From assembly GCA_001887945.1 (NCBI GenBank), contig LDOQ01000225.1, forward strand, positions 1 to 64,000: a stretch of DNA of 64,000 nucleotides, in the 5' to 3' direction. The notes under the pieces were generated by a model. It searched no databases, had not been told where the DNA came from, and worked only from the letters and a program-made list of their open reading frames with translations. Positions 42,899-52,041 of the stretch are shown piece by piece. The stretch comes from Spraguea lophii (taxonomy: Eukaryota; Microsporidia; Spragueidae). Every line of letters begins with the position of its first letter. The stretch's first letter is position 1. Both the position numbers and the translations under genes were made by a program.

Positions 42899-43240
42899 AT
42901 GTGTAGAATATTTATATGCGGAACATATAAAACTCAACAAATATACAAATCTGAAGAGAATACTATTCTGACAGATGTAATTTGTCCATTTTGTTTTTAT
43001 CGTGGAGATACAATATATAGAAGAAATGTAAAATATTTTACATTTTGTTTTATTCCGTTATGTAAGCTAACAAAAACAGAACCATATCTTAGTTGTTTTA
43101 GTTGTAATAGAGTATTCGGATATAATAATACACAGGTTTGTAGTACGTGTAGAACTGTATTGCCCAATGGATATAATTATTGTACCAATTGTGGGAAAAA
43201 AGGAGATATTCTGCAAATTAGCGAAGGTGGTAGAAATTAA
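42899..43240 (+). CDS. Zinc-ribbon protein A (expanded family)
   Basis: 113 residues starting MCRIFICGTYKTQQ, the start chosen because it aligns with the MCDCLIIG start of paralogue B and because upstream codons are noncoding-like. First zinc module: ICPFCFYRGDTIYRRN, KYFTFCFIPLCKL, YLSCFSCNRVFG, similar to small zinc-ribbon proteins with a CPxC...FxxxFIP...C-x2-C core. Second module: VCSTCRTVLPNGYNYCTNCG (C-x2-C, C-x2-C). Unknown function. Inverted near-copy A' at 48248-48571, more diverged paralogues B and B'. Confidence 0.78.
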   Translation: MCRIFICGTYKTQQIYKSEENTILTDVICPFCFYRGDTIYRRNVKYFTFCFIPLCKLTKTEPYLSCFSCNRVFGYNNTQVCSTCRTVLPNGYNYCTNCGKKGDILQISEGGRN

Positions 43241-43375
43241 AAATCAATAAATTTTATGTGAAAGTTATATATATTTTAATTAACAACAATTTAAATTAAT
43301 ATTCATCTTTATTTTATCTAAAATTATAATATTCATCTTATTATTATATCCATTTATGAAATATTATTATTATCC

Positions 43376-43862
43376 TTTTTTTAACTAATGAAACTTTTAT
43401 TTATCAAAGTTCCCTGGCCAGTTGCAGCCTACCATGGTCTGTGACCTTCGGTTCCTCGAGCGAAATTAAACTTGTACTAACTGGTTTCGCTACAGATACG
43501 CATTAATCTCATCTTACCTTATACTCCAGAGTGTTAGGATTTTGCGTCTGGTGCGCGTCGCCTCCCCCACTTCCAGCTCTTAAGGAATTCTCAGCCTCTT
43601 TCGTTGCATAGTATTGACCGAGTCACAAATCAATACAGGGATTGCAACTACATCAGTTAAACACTACTTTAATCTAGTACCGGGGCCGTCATACAAGACA
43701 CAGATATGCTGCGCTATCGAAACCTCACCCACTCAACGACCTTTTTCTTCTCTTCTGCATTTATTATTATTTTTTTGTTTTGAAAATTTTTCTGGATGAA
43801 GGATTCGATCCCGCCAGGCTTGGGGGTGGTTACCACCCCACGACCACTGGGCCAAGCGGGAC
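43376..43862 (-). mobile_element. SINE-like element, copy 2, near full length
   Basis: Complete from the tRNA-like head to the tail TTTCATTAGTTAAAAAAA. Box A reads TTGGCCCAGTGG; box B is GGGATCGAATCC. Body groups with copy 1, tail groups with copy 4. No target duplication is found: its left flank belongs to the A locus and its right flank (from 43868, ATAATGTATAATAAC) is homologous to the upstream region of B'. This is one of two proposed inversion breakpoints. Confidence 0.88.
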
Positions 43863-44181
43863 CTCTCATAATGTATAATAACAAATTGAATCTCAAATAA
43901 AAATAAAATACGATTGAGATACAATATTATAAATATCTTAAAATTTATAATATAATACGCACAAAAACAATATTAAATAAAAAAAGAGAATGAATTACTT
44001 TCTAATCTCAGGAAAACAAATAATCAATTGATTAAAAGATATTTTATAAATATGAATATTCATCAGTTTATTGGTGGAATATGTTACAATGCAATACCTG
44101 TCACTTTTTTTAAGCATGTTTATTATTTACAAATGTTTGATATTTTAAAATTATAAATTTATAAAAATATGCCCATAAAAT

Positions 44182-44499
44182 ATGTGTGATTGTTTAATAA
44201 TCGGATGTACTGACAATGACACAGTTCTTTCTGGACCACTACCTAGATGTTCCATACCAGGTCATATTCTTTGTGTCTATTGTGGTTACAGAACAGAGGC
44301 TGTGTATAAAAGAAATGATAGATATCTTTCTGTATGTTTTATTCCGTGTTGTGTTGTTAGGGAAGGTCCAACATCTTTATGTTGTATATTTTGTAAAAAT
44401 GATTTAGGGATAGGAATAGATCCTTGTAATAAATGTGGTACTGCATCATCTATAAGTTTTAATTATTGTCCGCAATGTGGAAATACTAAAGATAGATAG
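44182..44499 (+). CDS. Zinc-ribbon protein B, truncated by frameshift
   Basis: 105 residues, MCDCLIIGCTDND..., with CVYCGYRTEAVYKRND, YLSVCFIPCCVV, LCCIFCKNDLG and the C-terminal CNKCGTASSISFNYCPQCGN module. Compared with B' (216 residues), the reading frame is cut after GNTKD by a 4-base GATA duplication in the AAAGAT tract. The former tail remains readable in another frame to about 44728 with a further stop, and has lost one of the two tail repeats. GCCC lies about 8 bases before the ATG. Both zinc modules are intact, so it may still work. Confidence 0.8.
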   Translation: MCDCLIIGCTDNDTVLSGPLPRCSIPGHILCVYCGYRTEAVYKRNDRYLSVCFIPCCVVREGPTSLCCIFCKNDLGIGIDPCNKCGTASSISFNYCPQCGNTKDR

Positions 44500-44790
44500 T
44501 GATGTTGGATATAGAAGAATAGCTCCCGAAAATAAAAATGTTGAAAAAGAAGGTAATATTAATAGTAACCATCAAAATAATAGTAATAGTAATTAACACA
44601 GAGATAATGATAATACGCAAAATGAACATTTTAAAGGAAAACCACGGATTTTAAATGAAGGAGAACAAGATTCAAAGATAGAAGATAAAAAAGAAGGAAA
44701 AGATACTAACAAAAATATCCACGATTAGAAAAAATAGCAATTTTACTCAATAAATAAAATTTAAGGTGTAAAATTTTTAATTTAATTTTC

Positions 44791-45253
44791 TAGCCCATTT
44801 AACTGAATGGTCATGGAGCGGTAACCAAATTCCAAGTCTAGAATGTTCGAATCCCTCAATCATAAGAACATTTAGATAAAAAAAAATAAAAGGATAGAAA
44901 AGAAAGATTATTAAATGAATGATTGTTCGCTAGCGTAACATTAGTTAGATCTTGTATCACGGTCTCACTACTAGATTAAAGTGGTATTTAACCGGTATAA
45001 TAACAATCCCTGTATTGATTTGTGATTCGATTAATACTATGTCAAGAAAGAGATTACGAATCTCTAAGAAACTGGGAGGGAGAAATACATTATATACAAG
45101 TTTCTAACGCTCTAAAATATAAGGTAAGATGAGATTAATGCATATCTGTAATGAAAAAATAAATAAAAATATGCTTTAAAAACCAAATGACATAGAACAT
45201 AATATCCCGTATCCAACCAGAAAACTTCTATAAATAAAAGTTTCATTAAAAGA
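44791..45253 (+). mobile_element. SINE-like element, copy 5, diverged
   Basis: Head TAGCCCATTTAACTGAATGG, box B TGTTCGAATCCC, body TACTAGATTAAAGTGGTATT and TGTATTGATTTGTGATTCG, 3' end CTATAAATAAAAGTTTCATT plus A-run. It is orthologous to copy 12 downstream of B': both share GAATGTTCGAATCCCTCAAT, so the insertion predates the B duplication. Confidence 0.82.
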
Positions 45254-45574
45254 AATATAAATATATATTCTTTATACAAAGCATTCCATGAACAACCAAT
45301 GAAATATTATTACAATAATAATAATTTTATTTATTAACATATTAATTAATTTTTAATTCACTCAATAATAACAAAATATTTGCACAATTATAAAATATAA
45401 AAGAATATATAAAATATATTATTTCATTATTTTTATATTAAAAATTAAAATAAAAAACATAATATTATATTATCGTATAATATATTTTATATATATCAGA
45501 TTATAAACAAATAAATAAAGAATACATATTTACCATAGATTATATTTATACATTATTAATTATATATTTTAAAT
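45254..45574. other. AT-rich intergenic
   Basis: No gene or repeat supported between the old SINE and YPI1. Confidence 0.4.
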
Positions 45575-45748
45575 TTAATTTCTTTCATATTTATTTTTCT
45601 TTTTATTTTTTTTCTTAGATTTATAAATACAACATATTTTACTTTTTTTAGATTTTGTATGTTCATTATCTACTGTATCTTCTGAGAATGTTACTCTCCT
45701 AACAATCCTACAACGTATTGTACGGGTAATAGTTTCTGTTTGTGTCAT
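45575..45748 (-). CDS. YPI1: PP1 inhibitor-3 / Ypi1
   Basis: 57 residues, starting MTQTETITRTIRC directly after TACCCCCAA. It holds the PP1-docking RVTF motif (18-21), followed by the family signature DTVDNEH (24-30), K-K-S-K-x-CC-x-Y (34-42) and a lysine-rich end. This matches inhibitor-3 (PPP1R11, yeast Ypi1), a regulator of the protein phosphatase 1 catalytic subunit, though it lacks the C-terminal acidic tail of larger homologues. A young SINE (copy 3) sits only about 52 bp upstream of its ATG. Confidence 0.9.
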   Translation of the reverse strand: MTQTETITRTIRCRIVRRVTFSEDTVDNEHTKSKKSKICCIYKSKKKNKKKNKYERN

Positions 45749-45799
45749 TTGGGGGTAATACAATGAAATTTTTTATACAGATCAAAGGAGCAGGATATA

Positions 45800-46250
45800 T
45801 TTTTTTTTACGAATGAAACTTTTATTTATCAAAGCTTCCTGGCCGGTTGCGGCCTACCATGGTCTGTGACCTTCAGTTCCTCGAGCGAATCTAAGCTTGT
45901 ACTAACGGGTTTCGCTACAGATATGCATTAATCTCATCTTACCCTATGCTCCAGAGTGTTAGGATTTTGCGTCTGGTGCGCGTCGCCACCCCCACTTCCA
46001 GCTCTAAGGAATTCCAAGCCTCTTTCGTTGCATAGTATTGGCCGAGTCACAAATCAATACAGGGATTGCAACTACATCAGCTAAACACTACTTTAATCTA
46101 GTAGCGGGGCCGTCGTACAAGGCACAGCTATGCTGCGCTATCGAAACCTCACTCACTCAACAACCTTTTTTTTCTCTTCTGCATTTATTATTATTATTTT
46201 TTTTGTTTTGAAAACTTTTTCTGGATGAGGGATTCGAACCCGCCAGGCTT
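45800..46250 (-). mobile_element. SINE-like element, copy 3, 5'-truncated with TSD
   Basis: Nearly identical in body to copy 4 (TTCAGTTCCTCGAGCGAATC and TAAGCTTGTACTAACGGGTT are shared), tail ATTCGT plus A-run. The 5' end is cut in the tRNA-like head just after GGCTT, losing box A and keeping box B. Exact 14-bp flanking repeat AGGAGCAGGATATA at 45786-45799 and 46251-46264. This is diagnostic of a truncated retroposition event. Confidence 0.93.
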
Positions 46251-46264
46251 AGGAGCAGGATATA

Positions 46265-46702
46265 AAAAATATATTTTATATTACCAACTTTTTCTTTTGT
46301 ATTAAATGTTATTATAATTATTATTCTTTTATTAAATAATATAGTTTTTAGTCTTATTATATATTTATATTCAATAAAAGAATTATTGTATAAAAATTAA
46401 AGTAATATATTTATATTAAAATATATTTTTAAGATAATTTTATATTTTATATATTATTTATTTATCTGATTTTTATAAATACATAATATCACAGAAATTT
46501 TATTCGGACGAAGAAATCTGTAATAAAATATTATTTTTATAACATTTATTACGTATAAAATATTTTAAAACGTTAATATAATAAATAATTATATAAGTAT
46601 AAACTGATATAACTATTATTATACTATTTAAAATAAGATGATAATACTTTTATTGATTTATACCATATTTATTCAAATAAAATATAAAATTGATTTTATT
46701 TT
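46265..46702. other. AT-rich intergenic
   Basis: Spacer; nothing supported. Confidence 0.4.
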
Positions 46703-46930
46703 ATGATTGATTATTTGATAATCTTTCTATTGAAATCAAATATCATTATAAGGGGTAAACAAATGTTATTACCAATCGATAAAGAAAAAGAATGGGAATT
46801 CTATGATTATGCATTATTTGTTGGTATATTGATTATTTTGTGTATAATTTTATTTTATGGAAGAAAATTATATCGTTTCTTAAAAAAAGTATTTAACAGA
46901 TATAAAAATAAAAATATAGAGGCTGTGTAG
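46703..46930 (+). CDS. Small membrane protein, unknown
   Basis: 75 residues: a short hydrophobic start (MIDYLIIFLLKS), a central polar stretch (IDKEKEWEFYDY), then a strong membrane helix (ALFVGILIILCIILFYG) followed by a basic cytosolic end (RKLYRFLKKVFNRYKNKN). The positive-inside pattern supports a real single-pass protein. No CCC signal. Unknown family. Confidence 0.52.
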   Translation: MIDYLIIFLLKSNIIIRGKQMLLPIDKEKEWEFYDYALFVGILIILCIILFYGRKLYRFLKKVFNRYKNKNIEAV

Positions 46931-47060
46931 ATGATAATTATATTTTAAATATAGTAAATATAATTATATTATAAAAAATATAAACAAGACACATTCTACA
47001 ATTTATTTTAACCGTAGTTCATAACAGCTTATAAATAAATATTTATTCCAAAAATATTTG

Positions 47061-47726
47061 TTAAGTCCATTCTTCGATTTTTCTTGTCATTTTCATTTCT
47101 TTGATTTTTGCTTTCAATTCTTTTACTTTTATTTTTGATAATAAATTTACATCTGTATTAAAATTGTCATCATATGCATATGTTGTATTTTCTTTTGAAA
47201 GATCAATACATGGTAGAGATACTGTATCAACACTAAAATAATTAACATTATTATATTTACTAGGCTCCTCTGCTAATTCCATAGGAATAAATATTTGTTT
47301 GTTTATTATATTTGTAACTTTCACAGTTTGTTTTTCTCGCTCTTCTTGTATTTGTGCTTCTTTACCGTATTCTTTAGGAACCGCATTATATTTTTTTATT
47401 GGCGAATTTAACTTACTTTTTATTTCCTCTTGCTGTTCTATTTGATAATGTTTAATACTTTTTATTTCACTTTTCCACGATACTCTTTTTCTTTTATTTT
47501 TATATTTTTTATTTATTTCCTCTATTCTATCCAATTGTTCTTTTATCTGCGGATTTTTTTTAAAATTATTTGTCACTATATTGATAAATTCTTTAAAAAT
47601 AAAATCTTCTTTGATAGAGCTATATATAGATTCTGAGATATATTGCAATATTTGAAGTGAGCGTGTATATAATTCATTTTCATCTTCTATAGATAGTATA
47701 TATTTTATATCATCTATTATTTTCAT
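47061..47726 (-). CDS. RVSW-motif protein, possible PP1 regulator
   Basis: 221 residues. A helical N-terminal part (1-65) is followed by KNKRKRVSWKSEIKSI; RVSW at 81-84 in a basic context is a PP1-docking motif of the RV-x-(F/W) class, as found in PNUTS/Ref2-type proteins (RK-x-V-x-W). The rest is charged with a helical end (KIKVKELKAKIKEMKM). TACCCCC lies just before the ATG. A PNUTS-like role is inference; the motif alone is short and could be chance. Confidence 0.6.
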   Translation of the reverse strand: MKIIDDIKYILSIEDENELYTRSLQILQYISESIYSSIKEDFIFKEFINIVTNNFKKNPQIKEQLDRIEEINKKYKNKRKRVSWKSEIKSIKHYQIEQQEEIKSKLNSPIKKYNAVPKEYGKEAQIQEEREKQTVKVTNIINKQIFIPMELAEEPSKYNNVNYFSVDTVSLPCIDLSKENTTYAYDDNFNTDVNLLSKIKVKELKAKIKEMKMTRKIEEWT

Positions 47727-48247
47727 AAGGGGGTAGAGTAATCTTTTAAGAATAAGTGAAAAAATATTTATATAAAAAAATAATAATATTCTAAATTTGA
47801 ATTTAAGATGCGTTAGAAATCTTAAATATAAAATATTATAGAAATTATAATTATAGATTTTTATATTAAAATTCCGATAAAAATTGATATTTTGAAATTT
47901 TTATTATTAAAAATATATATTTATAAAAATTTACTGTGAAAGATAATCTGTAATATTTAATTCTTAAAATATTAAGATAATAATAACAATTTTTATTTTT
48001 AATAATTTTATTATATTTATAAAATTATATACGGAATATCCATAAAGGGAATATGAATTTAATATCCAATTACAAATATAATAATATCTCCTAAATAGAT
48101 AATAATAAGATGAATGTTAATTTTAGATAATATATCTTATAAACGTTTTGTGTTTATATATTTAAAAGAATTTTCATTTAAATTGTTGTTAATTAAAATA
48201 TATAGTTTTCACAAAAATTTATTGATTTTTAATTTCTACCACCTTCG
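47727..48247. other. AT-rich intergenic, partly homologous to the A 3' flank
   Basis: The part from about 48060 to 48247 matches (inverted) the sequence downstream of gene A (TTTAAATTGTTGTTAATTAA and others), marking the end of the duplicated A unit. Confidence 0.5.
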
Positions 48248-48571
48248 CTAATTTGCAGAATATCTCCCTTTTTTCCCACAATTGGTACAATAATTATATC
48301 CATTGGGCAATACAGTTCTACACGTATTACAAGCCTGTGTATTATTATACCCGAATGCTCTATTACATCTAAAACAACTAAGATATGGTTCTTTTTTTTT
48401 TAGCTTACATAATGGAATAAAACAAAATGTAAAATATTTTACATTTCTTCTATATATTGTATCTCCACGATAAAAACAAAATGGACAAATTACATCTGTC
48501 AGAATAGTATTCTCTTCAGATTTGTATATTTGTTGAGTTTTATATGTTCCGCATATAAATATTCTACACAT
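48248..48571 (-). CDS. Zinc-ribbon protein A', inverted paralogue of A
   Basis: 107 residues from the MCRIFICGTYKTQQ start, almost the same as A through CTNCGKKG. An extra G in the G-run after GGAAAAAA shifts the frame, so A' ends GRYSAN where A ends GDILQISEGGRN. All zinc ligands are kept. A longer upstream open frame enters the neighbouring SINE and is not used as the start. Transcribed opposite to A. Confidence 0.75.
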   Translation of the reverse strand: MCRIFICGTYKTQQIYKSEENTILTDVICPFCFYRGDTIYRRNVKYFTFCFIPLCKLKKKEPYLSCFRCNRAFGYNNTQACNTCRTVLPNGYNYCTNCGKKGRYSAN

Positions 48572-48650
48572 TCTTAAATAAATGGAGAAGTAACATAGAA
48601 AAATACAAATTTTTTTACCTGAAACAAAAATCAGTTGTGATAAATAATGT

Positions 48651-49145
48651 AGTCCCGCTTGGCCCAGTGGTCGTGGGGTGGTAACCAAACCCCAAGCCTG
48701 GCGGGTTCGAATCCCTCATCCAGAAAAAGTTTTCAAAACAAAAAAAAAAAATAATAATAAATGCAGAAGAGAAGAAAAAGGTTGTTGAGTGAGTGAGGTT
48801 TCGATAGCGCAGCATAGCTGTGCCTTGTACGACGGCCCCGCTACTAGATTAAAGTAGTGTTTAGCTGATGTAGTTGCAATCCCTGTATTGATTTGTGACT
48901 CGGCCAATACTATGCAACGAAAGAGGCTTGGAATTCCTTAGAGCTGGAAGTGGGGGTGGCGACGCGCACCAGACGCAAAATCCTAACACTCTGGAGCATA
49001 GGGTAAGATGAGATTAATGCATATCTGTAGCGAAACCCGTTAGTACAAGCTTAGATTCGCTCGAGGAACTGAAGGTCACAGACCATGGTAGGCCGCAACC
49101 GGCCAGGAAGCTTTGATAAATAAAAGTTTCATTAGTTAAAAAAAA
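48651..49145 (+). mobile_element. SINE-like element, copy 4, full length
   Basis: The cleanest copy: AGTCCCGC head, TGGCCCAGTGG, GGTTCGAATCC, A-rich spacer, body, TTTGATAAATAAAAGTTTCA, then TTAGTT plus A-run. No target duplication is visible; its left flank belongs to A' and its right flank to the B' 3' region, the mirror image of copy 2. Body is closest to copy 3, tail closest to copy 2, so it is mosaic. Confidence 0.92.
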
Positions 49146-49149
49146 GTCA

Positions 49150-49360
49150 TTATACCGGCTAAGTACTACTTTAATCTAATGGTGGGACCATCATACAAGG
49201 TCGAACTGATGTAACGCTATCAAACCCTCATTCATTTAACAATCTTTCTCTTCCATATCTTTTATTTTTTTATTTAAATTTTCTTATGATTGAGGGATTC
49301 GAACATTCTAGATTTATGATTTGAACACCGCCCCCACGACCATTTAGTTAAATGGACTAG
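49150..49360 (-). mobile_element. SINE-like element, copy 12, 3'-truncated relic
   Basis: Only the tRNA-like head and first part of the body remain (in plus reading AAGTACTACTTTAATCTAAT ... GATTGAGGGATTCGAACATTC). Orthologous to copy 5; it has lost its 3' half where copy 4 now begins. Confidence 0.8.
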
Positions 49361-49427
49361 AAAATTAAATTAAAAATTAAAAATTTATACCTTAAATTTT
49401 ATTTATTGAGTAAAATTACTACTTTTT

Positions 49428-50078
49428 CTAATCATAGATATTTTTGTTAGTATCTTTTTTATCTTCTGCCTTTGAATCTTGTTCTCTTTCATTTAAAATC
49501 CGAGGTTTTCCTTTGAAATGTTCATTTTGCGTATTATCATTATCCCCGTGTTGGTTACTATTATCATTGTTTTGATGATTACCATTTACATTACCTTCTT
49601 TTTTATTTTCTGCCTTTAAATCTTGTTCTCCTTCATTTAACACCCGAGGTTTTCCTTTAAAATGCTCATCTTGCATATTATCATTGTTTTGATGATTACC
49701 ATTTACATTACCTTCTTTTTCAATATTTTTATCTTCTGGAGCTATTCTTCTATGTCCAACATCACCATCTTTAATATTTCCACATCGTGGACAATGGTTA
49801 AAACTTATAGATGATGCAGTACCACATCTATCACAAGGATCTATTCTTGTCCCTAAATCATTTTTACAAAATCTACAACATAAATATGTCGGACCTTCCC
49901 TAACAACACAACACGGAATAAAACATACAGAAAAATAACTATCATTTCTTTTATACACCGCATCTGTTCTAGAACCACAATAGACACAAAGAATCTGACC
50001 TGGCGTAGAACATCCAGGTGGTGGTCTCGAAAGAACTGTGTCATTGTCAGTACATCCAATTATTAAACAATCACACAT
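49428..50078 (-). CDS. Zinc-ribbon protein B' with repeated hydrophilic tail
   Basis: 216 residues. The zinc part (1-106) matches B: CVYCGSRTDAVYKRND, CFIPCCVV, YLCCRFCKND, CDRCGTASSISFNHCPRCGN. The tail (107-216) is Asn/Lys/Glu-rich with two tandem copies of EGNVNGNHQNNDN ... DEHFKGKP ... LNE-EQD-KAE units, about 45 residues each. No membrane segment. This is the complete member against which B is seen to be frameshifted. Unknown function. Confidence 0.8.
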   Translation of the reverse strand: MCDCLIIGCTDNDTVLSRPPPGCSTPGQILCVYCGSRTDAVYKRNDSYFSVCFIPCCVVREGPTYLCCRFCKNDLGTRIDPCDRCGTASSISFNHCPRCGNIKDGDVGHRRIAPEDKNIEKEGNVNGNHQNNDNMQDEHFKGKPRVLNEGEQDLKAENKKEGNVNGNHQNNDNSNQHGDNDNTQNEHFKGKPRILNEREQDSKAEDKKDTNKNIYD

Positions 50079-50853
50079 ATTTTATCGCCGTATTTTTCAT
50101 AAATTTATAGTTTTAAAATATCAAACACATGTAACTAATAAACATGCTTATAAAAAAGACAGGTATTGCATTGTAACATATTTTACCAATAAACTGATGA
50201 GTATTCATATTTCCAAAATATTTTTTAATCAATTAATTATTTGTTTTCCTGAGATTAGAAAGTGATTCATTCTCTTTTTTTATTTAATATTGTTTTTGTG
50301 CGTATTATATTATAAGTTTTAAGATATTTATAATATTGTATCTCAATCGTATTTTATTTTTATTTGAGATTTAATTTGTTATTATACATTATTTTTTTCA
50401 AATAAATATTATAAAATGGTCGTGTAATTTATAAAATAAATCCATTAAAATACTCTTTAATCCTAAACAAAACAATTCAATATAAATTTGAGTCTTTGTG
50501 TAAATATGTCTTTATGTCCTTATAAAGATATTATTATATTTATTTTCAAACAGAGAAAGAGAAGACTTTTCATTCAGATATCATAAAGAGGTTATTACTT
50601 TTTATTGGTAGAATATATACAATATAATACATTTTAACATTTGAAATCATATTGAAAACATTTGTATTATTTATGACATCTAAAACCTTAAAAATATTTG
50701 TCCAATAAAAAAACAAAAATATAAAATTTTAAAAGTATTTTCCTAGTATAATAACTTGTTTGTTTATTTCTCAGAAAGATTTAATACATATTTTATTTGA
50801 TATCATTTGATTTGTGTCATTGTCAATATAAAAAAATATATCATATCCCTATT
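50079..50853. other. Intergenic, first part shared with the B 5' flank
   Basis: About 50079-50396 is homologous (inverted) to 43868-44181 upstream of B, including the GAGATACAATATTATAAATA region. The rest is AT-rich spacer before PMM. Confidence 0.55.
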
Positions 50854-51627
50854 ATGACAACAAAAACCAACGAGAAAGATTTGTCCACAGTATTTTTATT
50901 TGATGTTGATGGCACGCTCACACCATCCAGAGGCAAGATAACACCCGATATGTTATCATTTCTTAAAAAATTACGTACACGAGCAATTGTAGCCTTTGTA
51001 GGTGGTAGTGATTTAGAAAAACAAAAGGAACAAATAGGTGAAGATTTATTAGATATTTTTGATTATTCATTTCCAGAAAATGGATTGAGTTTTTACAAAG
51101 GAAATCAACTTATTTCAAAAAGAAAAATTATCGACGAACTCGGAGAATCCAATTATTGCAAGTTTGTTAATTTTTCTTTAAATTATCTATCTAATATTGA
51201 TTTACCAATAAAACGTGGTACTTTTATAGAATATCGTGATTCTATGATTAATATATCACCCATTGGAAGAAATTGCAGTCAGGAAGAAAGAAAAGAATTT
51301 AAGGAATATGATAAAAAATACAGAATAAGAAATAATATGGTAGATATATTAAAAAAAGAATTCTCATCATCACTTAACTTACATTTTAGTATAGGAGGAG
51401 AAATATCTATTGATTGTTTTCCAAAAGGATGGGATAAAACATATTGTTTACAACATATAAAAAGTGAAGGAATAAAAAATATATATTTCTTTGGTGATAT
51501 GACACATGAAGGAGGAAATGATTATGAAATATTTATACATGATGATGTAAAAGGAGTGAATGTAGAAGGACCTGAGGATACAAAGAAAAAGATAGAAGAT
51601 ATACTTAAACAAATGGAAGAAAAATAA
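50854..51627 (+). CDS. SEC53: Phosphomannomutase
   Basis: 257 residues from the ATG that follows TATCCCTATT. HAD-type catalytic motif FDVDGT (D17, D19), then FVGGSDLEKQKEQIG, the sugar-binding ENGL ... RGTFIEYRDSMINISPIGR block, and ISIDCFPKGWDKTYCLQ with FFGDMTHEGGNDYEIF near the end. It converts mannose-6-P to mannose-1-P for GDP-mannose, protein mannosylation and GPI anchors. Length matches the family. Confidence 0.97.
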   Translation: MTTKTNEKDLSTVFLFDVDGTLTPSRGKITPDMLSFLKKLRTRAIVAFVGGSDLEKQKEQIGEDLLDIFDYSFPENGLSFYKGNQLISKRKIIDELGESNYCKFVNFSLNYLSNIDLPIKRGTFIEYRDSMINISPIGRNCSQEERKEFKEYDKKYRIRNNMVDILKKEFSSSLNLHFSIGGEISIDCFPKGWDKTYCLQHIKSEGIKNIYFFGDMTHEGGNDYEIFIHDDVKGVNVEGPEDTKKKIEDILKQMEEK

Positions 51628-52041
51628 AATTTAATTATCTTATTTAGATTTTTATAAAGAAAAAGATTTTAAAAACATAACACGATGAATAAAATATTAC
51701 AATGTATTTGTATATTATATTTTATAATTTCATATATTTAATTTCTGTTATGAAGAATAAAAATAAAAATATGTTTCTATTTTATTTACATTTCTAATAA
51801 TATTTATTTATATTTTAATAAGATAAATTTCTCTTTAAATATAAGATATTATTTTTCCTAACCTAATTCTTATATAAAATTTTATTTTATTTCTTAGTTA
51901 TATTCTATAGATGAAGAAAATATCTTTCATTCATTTGTTACCATATTATTTTTAAATCTAATTTTTATAATAATTTTTAAAAAAAAGAATATTTTATTTT
52001 TTTTATTTTTTTTAAAAATATTTTTTACGATTTACCCTTCA
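51628..52041. other. Intergenic with one telomere-like motif
   Basis: CCTAACCTAATT at 51857-51868; otherwise AT-rich, with T-runs just before RPS1. Confidence 0.45.

Noticed and set aside
43614..43924. Open frames on both strands of SINE copy 2
   Set aside because: They are repeat sequence; one reads antisense through the tRNA-like head.
48651..48735. SINE head as a functional tRNA gene
   Set aside because: Acceptor strands do not pair and it recurs attached to the same 400-bp body.
48615..48907. Two minus-strand frames across SINE copy 4
   Set aside because: Repeat-derived; the longer upstream extension of A' into this SINE is also rejected in favour of the MCRIF start.
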